A stretch of DNA of 10,426 nucleotides from Candidatus Peregrinibacteria bacterium (GTDB lineage: Bacteria; Patescibacteriota; Gracilibacteria; UBA1369): assembly GCA_014729615.1 (NCBI GenBank), contig WJJQ01000130.1, positions 1 to 10,426 on the forward strand. The letters run 5' to 3'. Under the pieces are notes generated by a model that had not been told where the DNA came from, made no database searches, and saw nothing but the letters and a program-made list of their open reading frames with translations. Shown here in pieces: positions 1-6,255 of the stretch (positions are counted from its first letter, which is position 1; every line of letters begins with the position of its first letter). Both the position numbers and the translations under genes were made by a program.

Positions 1-1506
1 CTATTTAGCCTGCTGCCATTTATTTTCATTGCGGGGTTCCTTATTTTCATGATGAGACAAGCTCAAAGCAGCAATAATCAAGCCATGAGTTTTGGCCGAA
101 GTCAGGCCCGTATGAATGACCAAAACAAACCTCAAACCACATTCAAAGATGTAGCGGGCGCAAAAGAAGCGAAAGAAGAACTCGTTGAAGTGGTTGATTT
201 TCTTAAAAACCCCTCAAAATACACCAGTATGGGCGCCAAAATTCCAAAAGGAGTACTATTGGTGGGCGCGCCCGGAACAGGTAAAACCCTGTTGGCAAGA
301 GCGGTTGCAGGTGAAGCAAAAGTGCCATTTTTTAATATAAGCGGTTCTGAATTTGTGGAAATGTTTGTGGGTGTTGGCGCGAGTCGTGTTCGAGACTTAT
401 TTAAAAAAGCAAAACGTAATGCTCCTTGCATTGTTTTTATCGATGAAATAGACGCGGTCGGAAGACAACGCGGTGCCGGTCTGGGAGGTGGAAACGATGA
501 AAGAGAACAAACATTAAACCAGATCCTGACCGAAATGGATGGCTTTGAACAAGGAACAAACATCATAGTCATGGCCGCGACCAACCGGCCCGACGTACTT
601 GATCCGGCACTGTTAAGACCGGGACGCTTTGACAGAAGAGTCGTAGTGGATGTACCCGATATTGAAGCACGAAAAGAAATTTTGGAAGTACACGCCAGAA
701 ATAAACATCTCGAAAAAAATGTGGACATGCAAATAATAGCTGCGCACACACCCGGATTCACGGGAGCTGATTTGGAAAACTTAATGAATGAAGCGGCAAT
801 TTTGGCAGCCAAAAATGACCAAAAAACAATTTCAATGTCTGACCTGGAAATGTCTATTGAAAAAGTAATGATGGGACCGGAAAGAAAAACACGTGTTTTA
901 TCGAAAGAAGAAAGAAAGAAAACGGCTTATCATGAAGTCGGACACGCAGTTGTCGGTCATGTTTTACCCAACTGCGAACCGGTACATAAAATATCAATAG
1001 TATCCCGAGGCATGGCCTTGGGTGTCACCTGGTTTTTACCCGAGGAAGACAAACACCTGTACGCGAAAAGTAAATTTCTTGATGAAATGTGTTCATTATT
1101 AGGAGGATACGTTGCCGAGGAAACTTTCTTTGGTGAAGTTTCCACAGGTGCGTCTAACGACCTGGAAAAAGCCACAAATATGGCAAGACGCATGGTAACC
1201 GAATATGGTATGAGTTCTATGGGACCGGTTATATTCGGCGACAAAAACAATGAAGTATTCCTTGGACGAGATTACGGCCATGTAAGAAATTACAGTGAAG
1301 AAATAGCTGCAAGTATCGACAAAGAAATTCGCAAATTTATTGATGAAAGCTACGCCCGAACAAAGAAGATTGTCAAGGAACATAAAGAAGATATAATAAG
1401 AGTCGCGGAAGCACTACTTAAAAAAGAAACACTTGTCAAAAAAGAATTCATTAAAATTTTTGATAACAAAAAAACCAAAAGTAAGAAAACTTCATCTAAA
1501 AAATAA
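1..1506 (+). CDS. ftsH: ATP-dependent zinc metalloprotease FtsH (5' end outside window)
   Basis: FtsH is a hexameric, membrane-anchored AAA+ protease that unfolds and degrades membrane and short-lived cytosolic proteins. The reading frame is open from base 1, where it encodes a hydrophobic stretch (LFSLLPFIFIAGFLIF) that I read as the second transmembrane helix. The first helix and the periplasmic domain lie outside the window, so the ATG at 49 is internal. In order the sequence shows Walker A GAPGTGKT (265-288), Walker B IVFIDE (430-447), the second region of homology from TNRPDVLDP to LRPGRFDR with its arginine fingers (580-636), and the zinc site HEVGH (931-945). Asp at 1159-1161 in STGASND is the expected third zinc ligand. 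All catalytic residues are present. The C-terminus is a lysine/serine-rich tail, as in many FtsH proteins. The stop codon overlaps the hsp20 start (TAATG), so the two are probably co-transcribed and translationally coupled. Confidence 0.97.
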   Translation, partial: LFSLLPFIFIAGFLIFMMRQAQSSNNQAMSFGRSQARMNDQNKPQTTFKDVAGAKEAKEELVEVVDFLKNPSKYTSMGAKIPKGVLLVGAPGTGKTLLARAVAGEAKVPFFNISGSEFVEMFVGVGASRVRDLFKKAKRNAPCIVFIDEIDAVGRQRGAGLGGGNDEREQTLNQILTEMDGFEQGTNIIVMAATNRPDVLDPALLRPGRFDRRVVVDVPDIEARKEILEVHARNKHLEKNVDMQIIAAHTPGFTGADLENLMNEAAILAAKNDQKTISMSDLEMSIEKVMMGPERKTRVLSKEERKKTAYHEVGHAVVGHVLPNCEPVHKISIVSRGMALGVTWFLPEEDKHLYAKSKFLDEMCSLLGGYVAEETFFGEVSTGASNDLEKATNMARRMVTEYGMSSMGPVIFGDKNNEVFLGRDYGHVRNYSEEIAASIDKEIRKFIDESYARTKKIVKEHKEDIIRVAEALLKKETLVKKEFIKIFDNKKTKSKKTSSKK

Positions 1507-1916
1507 TGTCTGATCCCGGGTTCAAAAACAAGCCAATAGCAGGTATAAGCAAGGGTAATTCTCAAACAAACCTTGATGAACAAACCGAAGGCCAACTTGC
1601 CCTTGATGTATACCAAACACCGACTCATATAGTAATTGTTGCTCCGATTGCCGGTGTAAAAATGGACGACATTAAAGTCAGCATCACGGAAGACGTTTTA
1701 ACAATTAAAGGATCACGAGATTTGGAATTCACAGTCCCCGATGAAGATTATTACACTCAGGAATGCTTTTGGGGAGATTTTTCCAGATCATTGGTTCTTC
1801 CATCCGCTGTTGATACAACTAAAATAGAAGCAAGTTTTAAAAATGCCGTTTTGAAAATAACTATCCCGAAAACGGAAAAAACGAAAACTAAGGTTATTCG
1901 CATTAAATCCAACTAA
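1506..1916 (+). CDS. Small heat-shock protein, Hsp20/alpha-crystallin family
   Basis: This is a 136-residue small heat-shock protein, an ATP-independent holdase that keeps unfolding proteins soluble. The alpha-crystallin domain spans about residues 30-122 (from LALDVYQTPTHIVIVAPIAG to the end of the beta-sandwich). It is followed by the C-terminal I-x-I anchor (IRI, residues 131-133) that normally docks into a neighbouring dimer. The family's conserved N-G-V-L element reads N-A-V-L here (residues 113-116), a glycine-to-alanine change. The N-terminal arm of about 29 residues is short and polar. The ATG shares its A with the last base of the ftsH stop codon and has no Shine-Dalgarno sequence, so translation probably depends on ribosomes finishing ftsH. 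Pairing with ftsH fits a protein quality-control role. Family assignment is secure, but the client range is unknown. Confidence 0.93.
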   Translation: MSDPGFKNKPIAGISKGNSQTNLDEQTEGQLALDVYQTPTHIVIVAPIAGVKMDDIKVSITEDVLTIKGSRDLEFTVPDEDYYTQECFWGDFSRSLVLPSAVDTTKIEASFKNAVLKITIPKTEKTKTKVIRIKSN

Positions 1917-1925
1917 CTCTTTTTT

Positions 1926-2792
1926 ATGAAAATTCGTAAAGCAGTATTCCCGGTTGGGGGCTATGGCACGCGGTTTCTTCCCGTTACCAAAGCACAACCA
2001 AAAGAAATGCTTCCAATTGTAGATAAACCCGTAATACAGTATTTAGTTGAAGAAGCGGTTAACGCCGGAATAGAAGAAATAGTAATGGTAACAGGTCGCG
2101 GTAAACGAGCCATTGAAGACCACTTCGACCACTCATTTGAATTGGAATACAACCTGGTGGAAAAAGGTAAACACGATCTTTTGGCCGAAGTTAGAAACAT
2201 TGAAAAATTGGCGCGCTTTGTTTATGTCAGGCAACCAATGCCACTTGGTGACGGTCATGCCATTTTATGCGCCAAAGATGTTATAGGAAACGAACCCTTT
2301 GCCGTTTTATTCGGAGATGACATTATAGACAACGATGTTCCCGCAATAAAACAGTTAATGGACACTTATGAAGAAAAAGAATCTTGCTGTATTGGCCTCG
2401 AAGAAGTGCCGGGTGAAGACATTAAGAATTACGGTGTGGTCGCAGGTGAAATGAAAAACGATCGGTTAATACATGTTAATAACTTGGTAGAAAAACCCTC
2501 ACCTAAAGATGCACCTTCCAACCTTGGTATTATTGGTAAATATGTATGTACTCCAGAAATATTCGAAGCACTTGAAAGCGCAAATAAATCCAAAGATGGA
2601 GAAATAAGACTGATTGATGGCTTCATTAAATTAATGGACAAACAAAACATATATGGTTTGAAACTTGAAGGAAACAGATATGACACGGGTAATAAATTTG
2701 GCTTAATAAAGGCAACTATAGATTTCGCTTTAAAAAGAAAAGATCTGGGTCCTCTAGTAAAAGAATACTTAAGCACACTTGAAAAAAACTGA
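1926..2792 (+). CDS. galU: UTP--glucose-1-phosphate uridylyltransferase GalU
   Basis: GalU converts UTP and glucose-1-phosphate to UDP-glucose and pyrophosphate in the cytosol, feeding glycan and glycolipid synthesis. The 288-residue length is normal for bacterial GalU. The N-terminal nucleotide-binding signature is present as VGGYGTRFLPVTKAQPKEML (residues 10-29), with VGGYGTR replacing the more usual AAGLGTR. Other landmarks are PLGDGHAILCA (106-116), the metal-binding FGDD (129-132), VEKP (188-191) and RYDTGNKFG (251-259), the equivalent of the usual substrate-site FDCG/YDTG block. It begins 9 bases after hsp20 and probably belongs to the ftsH-hsp20 transcript. No Shine-Dalgarno sequence precedes it; a six-T run directly abuts the ATG. 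It ends in TGA, and the normal length indicates that TGA is a stop in this organism. Other nucleotidyltransferases (RfbA, GlmU type) fit less well. Confidence 0.96.
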   Translation: MKIRKAVFPVGGYGTRFLPVTKAQPKEMLPIVDKPVIQYLVEEAVNAGIEEIVMVTGRGKRAIEDHFDHSFELEYNLVEKGKHDLLAEVRNIEKLARFVYVRQPMPLGDGHAILCAKDVIGNEPFAVLFGDDIIDNDVPAIKQLMDTYEEKESCCIGLEEVPGEDIKNYGVVAGEMKNDRLIHVNNLVEKPSPKDAPSNLGIIGKYVCTPEIFEALESANKSKDGEIRLIDGFIKLMDKQNIYGLKLEGNRYDTGNKFGLIKATIDFALKRKDLGPLVKEYLSTLEKN

Positions 2793-2807
2793 AAAATCCG
2801 TTATTAT
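2779..2807 (+). promoter_or_regulatory. Predicted sigma70-type promoter for the TPR gene
   Basis: TTGAAA (2779-2784) and TATTAT (2802-2807) are separated by exactly 17 bases, close to the housekeeping consensus. The -35 box lies inside the last codons of galU. Initiation about seven bases past the -10 box would leave a leader of roughly 25 bases before the TPR gene at 2839. Supported only by sequence match. Confidence 0.5.
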
Positions 2808-2838
2808 GTCATGATACTCAAAAACAAAAATAAAAATC

Positions 2839-3492
2839 ATGACAAACGAAAATTTTTCAGGAAACGATGTTTCTTTCAAGTCCGACATAGAACTTCTTAT
2901 TAAAGAAGCGGATCAAAAAAAATTGTCAGGTGAACATGACAAAGCAATTAAAATTTGCGAAAACATTCTAATGCATGACCTGAATTGTCAGGAAGCTTAT
3001 GAAGAAATTGGCGACAACTATTTAAGTCTGCGCCAATACGAAAAAGCAAAGAAAGCTTTGCAAAAAGCAATCCAATTAAACCCGCGAAGTGCCAATGCGA
3101 ATTATTTACTTGGATTCGTTTTTTCCGCGCTTGGTAATTTCGACAAATCAGTTGAATACCTTGATCGAGCGGACGAAATAGAACCAAATCACCCTGAAAT
3201 TTTACGATGCCTTGGTTGGTCCGTTTTTCATCAAGGTGACAAAAAACGTGGAGTTATTTTATTGGAAAGAGCATTGAATCTTGCCGAACACGATCCATTA
3301 ATATTAAGTGACCTGGGTGTATGTTATTTAAATGAAAAAAACTTCGACCGAAGTGCCATTCTCTTTAAAAAAGTGCTTGAAATTGAGCCGGAAAATGAAA
3401 AAGCCCGTGAATGCTTAAACGCGGTTCGCTTTTTTCAAAAGGAATTCAAAAAGTTACGTTCAAACAAAACCAAAAACAAAAAACAACACTAA
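2839..3492 (+). CDS. Tetratricopeptide-repeat protein, cytoplasmic
   Basis: This 217-residue protein is almost entirely TPR repeats, the 34-residue helix-turn-helix units that serve as protein-binding scaffolds. Four full repeats are visible at residues 49-82, 83-116, 117-150 and 151-184, each with the typical small/large residue pattern and ending in a proline or its equivalent (LNP, IEP, LAE, IEP). A degenerate first repeat covers about 17-48. The C-terminus (201-217) is a very basic Lys/Asn tail that could touch RNA, ribosomes or acidic lipid; that is inference. There is no signal peptide or membrane segment, so it is probably cytoplasmic. It has its own predicted promoter and a strong terminator, so it may be a single-gene unit, although read-through from galU is possible. 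No Shine-Dalgarno sequence is seen; the leader is A-rich. The partner and function cannot be told from sequence. Confidence 0.88.
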   Translation: MTNENFSGNDVSFKSDIELLIKEADQKKLSGEHDKAIKICENILMHDLNCQEAYEEIGDNYLSLRQYEKAKKALQKAIQLNPRSANANYLLGFVFSALGNFDKSVEYLDRADEIEPNHPEILRCLGWSVFHQGDKKRGVILLERALNLAEHDPLILSDLGVCYLNEKNFDRSAILFKKVLEIEPENEKARECLNAVRFFQKEFKKLRSNKTKNKKQH

Positions 3493-3521
3493 TTAAAATT
3501 AGGCTTTTAACAGTGTTTATA

Positions 3522-3558
3522 TTAAAAAGCTCCCTCTGTAAGTAAGGGAGCTTTTTAA
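3522..3558 (+). terminator. Intrinsic terminator after the TPR gene
   Basis: A perfect 14-bp stem (3522-3535 paired with 3545-3558) encloses a 9-base loop. The GC-rich core GCTCCCT/AGGGAGC is flanked by A-runs on the left and a five-T run on the right. The A/T-flanked symmetry means it could also act on the opposite strand. It lies 30 bases after the TPR stop codon. Confidence 0.9.
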
Positions 3559-3563
3559 AAAAA

Positions 3564-3592
3564 TTGCTAATGCATACTTAATAATATATCAT
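3564..3592 (+). promoter_or_regulatory. Predicted promoter for the SLH-domain gene
   Basis: TTGCTA (3564-3569), a 17-base spacer and TATCAT (3587-3592) form a plausible housekeeping promoter directly after the preceding terminator. The expected start near 3599 gives a leader of about 20 bases. The AT-rich context also offers alternative -10 boxes (for example TAATAT at 3582-3587, but at poor spacing). Confidence 0.45.
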
Positions 3593-3619
3593 TACTCCGC
3601 TTATTAACCCCCTTTTTCT

Positions 3620-4156
3620 ATGAAAAAAATTCTTGCAATTCTATTTGGCTTGGTTTTAGCCTTTACTTTAGCTTCTGCTGAATTCCTTCCAATTTGGCAT
3701 GGTGGCGAATCAACTTTCAATGACAGTGAAAGTTTTAATATCTGGTATTCTGATTCTGTTCAAAAAATGGCAAACGCAGGGATTATAAAAGGATATGACG
3801 ATGGAAATTTCAATCCCAACAACAATGTAACTCGTGCTGAATTGGCTGTTATGATGGATCGCTTTGAAACAGCAATGACTGAATCCCGCAACAGAGATTT
3901 AAGAATAATATTAGAGCATTATGGTACCGCAGAAGCTGTTGATGCTGTTTATAGGCCATTTGTTGCAATGGCGGAAGCCGGATGGGAAAAAATGCAAACA
4001 CAAGCCGACATCGATGTATATATCAGTACGGAATATATTGTATATGAGGATGACAATTATGTTGTTTATAATAGTCCTGGCGCCTTGATTACTAAGGCTG
4101 TTGAAATTAAATCAGGTGATAAAGCCGGATATTACGGTCCTTTTATTGATATGTAA
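3620..4156 (+). CDS. Secreted protein with a single S-layer homology (SLH) domain
   Basis: This 178-residue protein has a clear Sec signal peptide: MKK, a hydrophobic core (ILAILFGLVLAFTLA) and a likely cleavage after ASA at residue 20. One SLH domain follows at about residues 38-82, with the hallmark run WYSDSVQKMANAGIIKGYDD, then FNPNNNVTRAELAVMM. SLH domains anchor proteins non-covalently to cell-wall polymers and usually occur in sets of three, so a single copy suggests either oligomerisation or a non-anchoring role. Residues 90-178 match nothing I recognise; they are rich in Tyr, Asp and Glu, contain no Cys, and end in GYYGPFIDM. The gene stands alone between two terminators with its own promoter. 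There is no Shine-Dalgarno sequence; the ATG follows a C5-T5-C-T pyrimidine tract. It is a likely SecA client. A surface or wall role is inference; the domain call is firm. Confidence 0.9.
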   Translation: MKKILAILFGLVLAFTLASAEFLPIWHGGESTFNDSESFNIWYSDSVQKMANAGIIKGYDDGNFNPNNNVTRAELAVMMDRFETAMTESRNRDLRIILEHYGTAEAVDAVYRPFVAMAEAGWEKMQTQADIDVYISTEYIVYEDDNYVVYNSPGALITKAVEIKSGDKAGYYGPFIDM

Positions 4157-4166
4157 TAATACATGC

Positions 4167-4196
4167 AAAAGCGTTTTCAATAGAAAACGCTTTTTT
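4167..4196 (+). terminator. Intrinsic terminator after the SLH-domain gene
   Basis: AAAAGCGTTTTC (4167-4178) pairs perfectly with GAAAACGCTTTT (4183-4194) around an AATA loop, giving a 12-bp stem that runs into six Ts (4191-4196). It lies 10 bases past the stop codon and separates the SLH gene from rnpB. Confidence 0.92.
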
Positions 4197-4207
4197 GCTA
4201 TAAAACC

Positions 4208-4236
4208 TTGCCAAAAACAGAAAATTGTATAAGAAT
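4208..4236 (+). promoter_or_regulatory. Predicted promoter of rnpB
   Basis: TTGCCA (4208-4213), a 17-base spacer and AAGAAT (4231-4236) would start transcription close to 4243, exactly where the P1 helix of the RNase P RNA begins. The -10 box is weak. TATAAG (4228-4233) is a better hexamer but sits at a short 14-base spacing, and TATAAA at 4199-4204 would start further upstream. A promoter somewhere here is required because a strong terminator lies just before it. Confidence 0.4.
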
Positions 4237-4242
4237 AGCAAA

Positions 4243-4730
4243 GCTCTACAGGTGAGTGATCGCCTGATTCGATCTTTAAAAAAGACTACAGGGCAATGCA
4301 TATATTTGTATTGCCTTCAGGAGGAAAGTCCGAGCACTAAAGAAGCCCCGCACATATAAAATATGTGCGCCGACGATAACTCCTAACGGGAGTGGCCGCA
4401 AAACCTAACAAGATTGCGGTACGGAAAGTGCCACAGAGACAATTAAAGCTTTGCCTAAAAGTCCGCTCAACGCTGACTCCCATGACAAGGCCAAAGGTGA
4501 AAAGCCCCACAAAGTGGGGATCGCCGGCCGAATATGCCGGCATTGGTAAACCCTATTGAGTGCAAGGTGGAATGGAAAAATGCGAATCGCATTAGCGCTT
4601 CTTATGCCGCATTTTTACCACCGCTCGAGCATTATTGCAAAATAATGCCTAGATAGATGATCACATCCGGCCAAACTTGCATATGCAACACTTGCCTGGA
4701 AACAAAACTCGGCTTATGATCCTGTAGAGC
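4243..4730 (+). ncRNA. rnpB: RNase P RNA (bacterial, type A-like)
   Basis: This is the catalytic RNA of RNase P, which removes 5' leaders from precursor tRNAs. The ends are set by a perfect 10-bp P1 helix (4243-4252 with 4721-4730). The universal core is recognisable: GAGGAAAGTCCGAGC (4321-4335), CACAGAGAC (4432-4440), GGTAAACCC (4545-4553), GCAAGG (4562-4567), CCTAGATAGATGA (4648-4660) and ACAAAACTCGGCTTAT (4702-4717). P2 is GTGATC (4256-4261) with GATCAC (4659-4664). P3 is closed by CCTGA/TCAGG (4263-4267, 4317-4321). In P4, the change from the usual CCGGG to CCGAG is matched by CCCGG to CTCGG, a compensatory pair. P18 (4629-4648) carries a GCAA tetraloop. At about 488 nt it is much longer than the 377-nt E. 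coli RNA. Extra length includes a hairpin near 4350-4371, a longer P12 region, and about 37 nt between P2 and P4 (4665-4701) resembling P19. Predicted L15 lacks the GGU motif. Confidence 0.95.
4692..4720 (+). promoter_or_regulatory. Possible promoter embedded in the 3' end of rnpB
   Basis: TTGCCT (4692-4697), a 17-base spacer and TATGAT (4715-4720) form a good sigma70-like match inside the RNase P RNA, overlapping its conserved CGGCTTAT block. Initiation near 4727 would give the sugar phosphotransferase gene at 4743 a leader of about 16 bases, similar to other genes here. Part of this sequence is fixed by RNase P structure, so the match may be coincidental. Confidence 0.35.
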
Positions 4731-4742
4731 ATTTCAAAAAAT

Positions 4743-6182
4743 ATGAAACTATCAGAAATAATACTTGGTTTGTTGCGAATCCCCACAGATTTCTTATTGG
4801 GACTGCTGGGCTTTTTTGTCGCATACCAAATCAGAAGTAAAACGGACCTAATACCCGGCATTGAACTTCCGCTGGATTTGACATCTTTTCCACCACTCAA
4901 CGAATACCTGTTATTTGCGGCATCAGTAACAACAATACTCATTCTAATTCTGGCCTTTAACAGACTTTATTCCCTTAAAATCAGAACCTCAACCGGCAAA
5001 GAAATCGGTAAAATAATCTCGTCAACACTAATATGGCTAATGCTTATTATAGCTTACTTTTTTGTTATAAGAGCATTCCCCTTTTCTCGTCTGGCGCTTG
5101 CTTATGCATGGTTACTAACAACAATGTTTATCATTTCGGGAAGATTATTTATTAGATTAATAGAGCTTATCCTAAACAAATTTAACATTGGACGATTTAA
5201 TTTGCTCTTCATTGGCAACAATCAATTCACTACGCAAATAGCAAAAAAACTGAAGAAAAATCCCCGATACAAAATTATGGGATTCGTCGATGGACAAGAC
5301 CAAAATAATATTATCCCCTTTTTGGGTCACATTGAAAAACTTGAAGAAATAATCAAAAAACAAAAAATAGACGAAATCATACAGACAAAATCCAACATAG
5401 AAACAGAAAAAGCGGAATCAATTCTGGAATTTTGCAGAGAAAATCATATTCGATACAGCTTTGTCCCCGATGTGCTGGCCATGCATAAAACCAACATCGA
5501 CATTGAAGTGTTTGATCATATACCAGTCATAAAAATGAAACCGACTCCGCTTGATGGATGGGGTCGCGTAGCCAAAAGAATCACAGATTTTATTCTTGCG
5601 TTATTCGGCTTAATAGTTCTTTCACCTTTACTCCTTCTAACCGCAATTGCGATAAAGCTTGATTCAAAAGGAACAATACTTTTCAAATACCTGGATGACG
5701 GATCAAGAGTCAAAAGAGTTGGACAATACGGAAAGCTGTTCAACTTTTTCAAATTCCGTTCCATGCACCCAAACACGCACAATTTAAGATACACAAAACT
5801 ATCTGAAAACAATACTCGCAAAGAATCACCCCTTGTAAAGATAAAAAACGATCCCCGTGTAACCAGAGTGGGCAAATTCATACGTCGCACCAGTATCGAC
5901 GAACTGCCCCAATTATGGAACGTAATAAAGGGTGAGATGAGTTTGGTGGGGCCTAGACCGCATTTGCCTGAAGAAGTGGCAAATTATAAAAAGCACCATA
6001 AATTTGTTTTAACGGTTAAACCTGGAATCACCGGCCTCGCTCAAATCAGCGGACGTAGCGATCTGGATTTTGAAGAAGAAGTAAGACTCGATACTTACTA
6101 CATTGAAAACTGGTCTATTTGGAAAGATTTTTACATTATTTTTAAGACAATTTTCGTTATTTTTAAAAACTATAACGAATAA
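4743..6182 (+). CDS. Polyprenyl-phosphate sugar-1-phosphate transferase (WbaP/WcaJ-type)
   Basis: This 479-residue membrane enzyme transfers a sugar-1-phosphate from a nucleotide sugar to undecaprenyl phosphate, the first membrane step of exopolysaccharide, capsule or O-glycan assembly. The N-terminal half has four predicted transmembrane helices (about residues 10-29, 55-74, 92-110 and 117-139). A Rossmann-like central domain follows (FNLLFIGNN at 152-160, then MGFVDG at 179-184). The C-terminal catalytic domain (about 275-479) has its membrane-embedded helix near 282-305, KFRSM (337-341), the catalytic Asp-Glu dyad in IDELPQLWNVIKGEMS (D386, E387) and LVGPRP (401-406). Length and architecture match the long polyisoprenyl-phosphate sugar transferase subgroup. 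The sugar cannot be told; GalU and GalE nearby make glucose or galactose plausible. It starts 12 bases after the RNase P RNA with no terminator between and no Shine-Dalgarno sequence; the leader is A-rich (TTTCAAAAAAT). Confidence 0.94.
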   Translation: MKLSEIILGLLRIPTDFLLGLLGFFVAYQIRSKTDLIPGIELPLDLTSFPPLNEYLLFAASVTTILILILAFNRLYSLKIRTSTGKEIGKIISSTLIWLMLIIAYFFVIRAFPFSRLALAYAWLLTTMFIISGRLFIRLIELILNKFNIGRFNLLFIGNNQFTTQIAKKLKKNPRYKIMGFVDGQDQNNIIPFLGHIEKLEEIIKKQKIDEIIQTKSNIETEKAESILEFCRENHIRYSFVPDVLAMHKTNIDIEVFDHIPVIKMKPTPLDGWGRVAKRITDFILALFGLIVLSPLLLLTAIAIKLDSKGTILFKYLDDGSRVKRVGQYGKLFNFFKFRSMHPNTHNLRYTKLSENNTRKESPLVKIKNDPRVTRVGKFIRRTSIDELPQLWNVIKGEMSLVGPRPHLPEEVANYKKHHKFVLTVKPGITGLAQISGRSDLDFEEEVRLDTYYIENWSIWKDFYIIFKTIFVIFKNYNE

Positions 6183-6202
6183 CTGTAATCTCTTTATCAG
6201 CA

Positions 6203-6229
6203 TTGCTATTCAATACAATCTCATATAAA
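6203..6229 (+). promoter_or_regulatory. Possible promoter for secA
   Basis: TTGCTA (6203-6208) and TATAAA (6224-6229) lie 15 bases apart in the 73-base gap before secA, a short but usable spacing. The start near 6236 would leave about 20 bases of leader. No terminator is visible after the sugar phosphotransferase gene, so secA may also be read through from upstream. Confidence 0.3.
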
Positions 6230-6255
6230 CTTAACAATCGAATTTAAGACTTTTT

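Noticed and set aside
132..812. A 226-codon open frame on the minus strand across ftsH
   Set aside because: It lies wholly antisense to the well-conserved FtsH ATPase domain, has Ser/Thr/Pro-rich shadow composition and shows no domain. It is a by-product of codon bias.
2790..2805. TGA at the end of galU as a recoded glycine, as in Gracilibacteria/Absconditabacteria
   Set aside because: Reading through adds only about 13 residues of low-complexity sequence. GalU already has its normal length, and no other gene here contains an in-frame TGA.
3485..3515. Short inverted repeat ACACT...AGTGT around the TPR stop codon
   Set aside because: It has five pairs with a loop of about 20 bases. The strong terminator just downstream explains the region.
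4337..4543. A 68-codon minus-strand open frame within the RNase P RNA
   Set aside because: It sits inside a structured RNA gene whose conserved blocks and helices explain the sequence.
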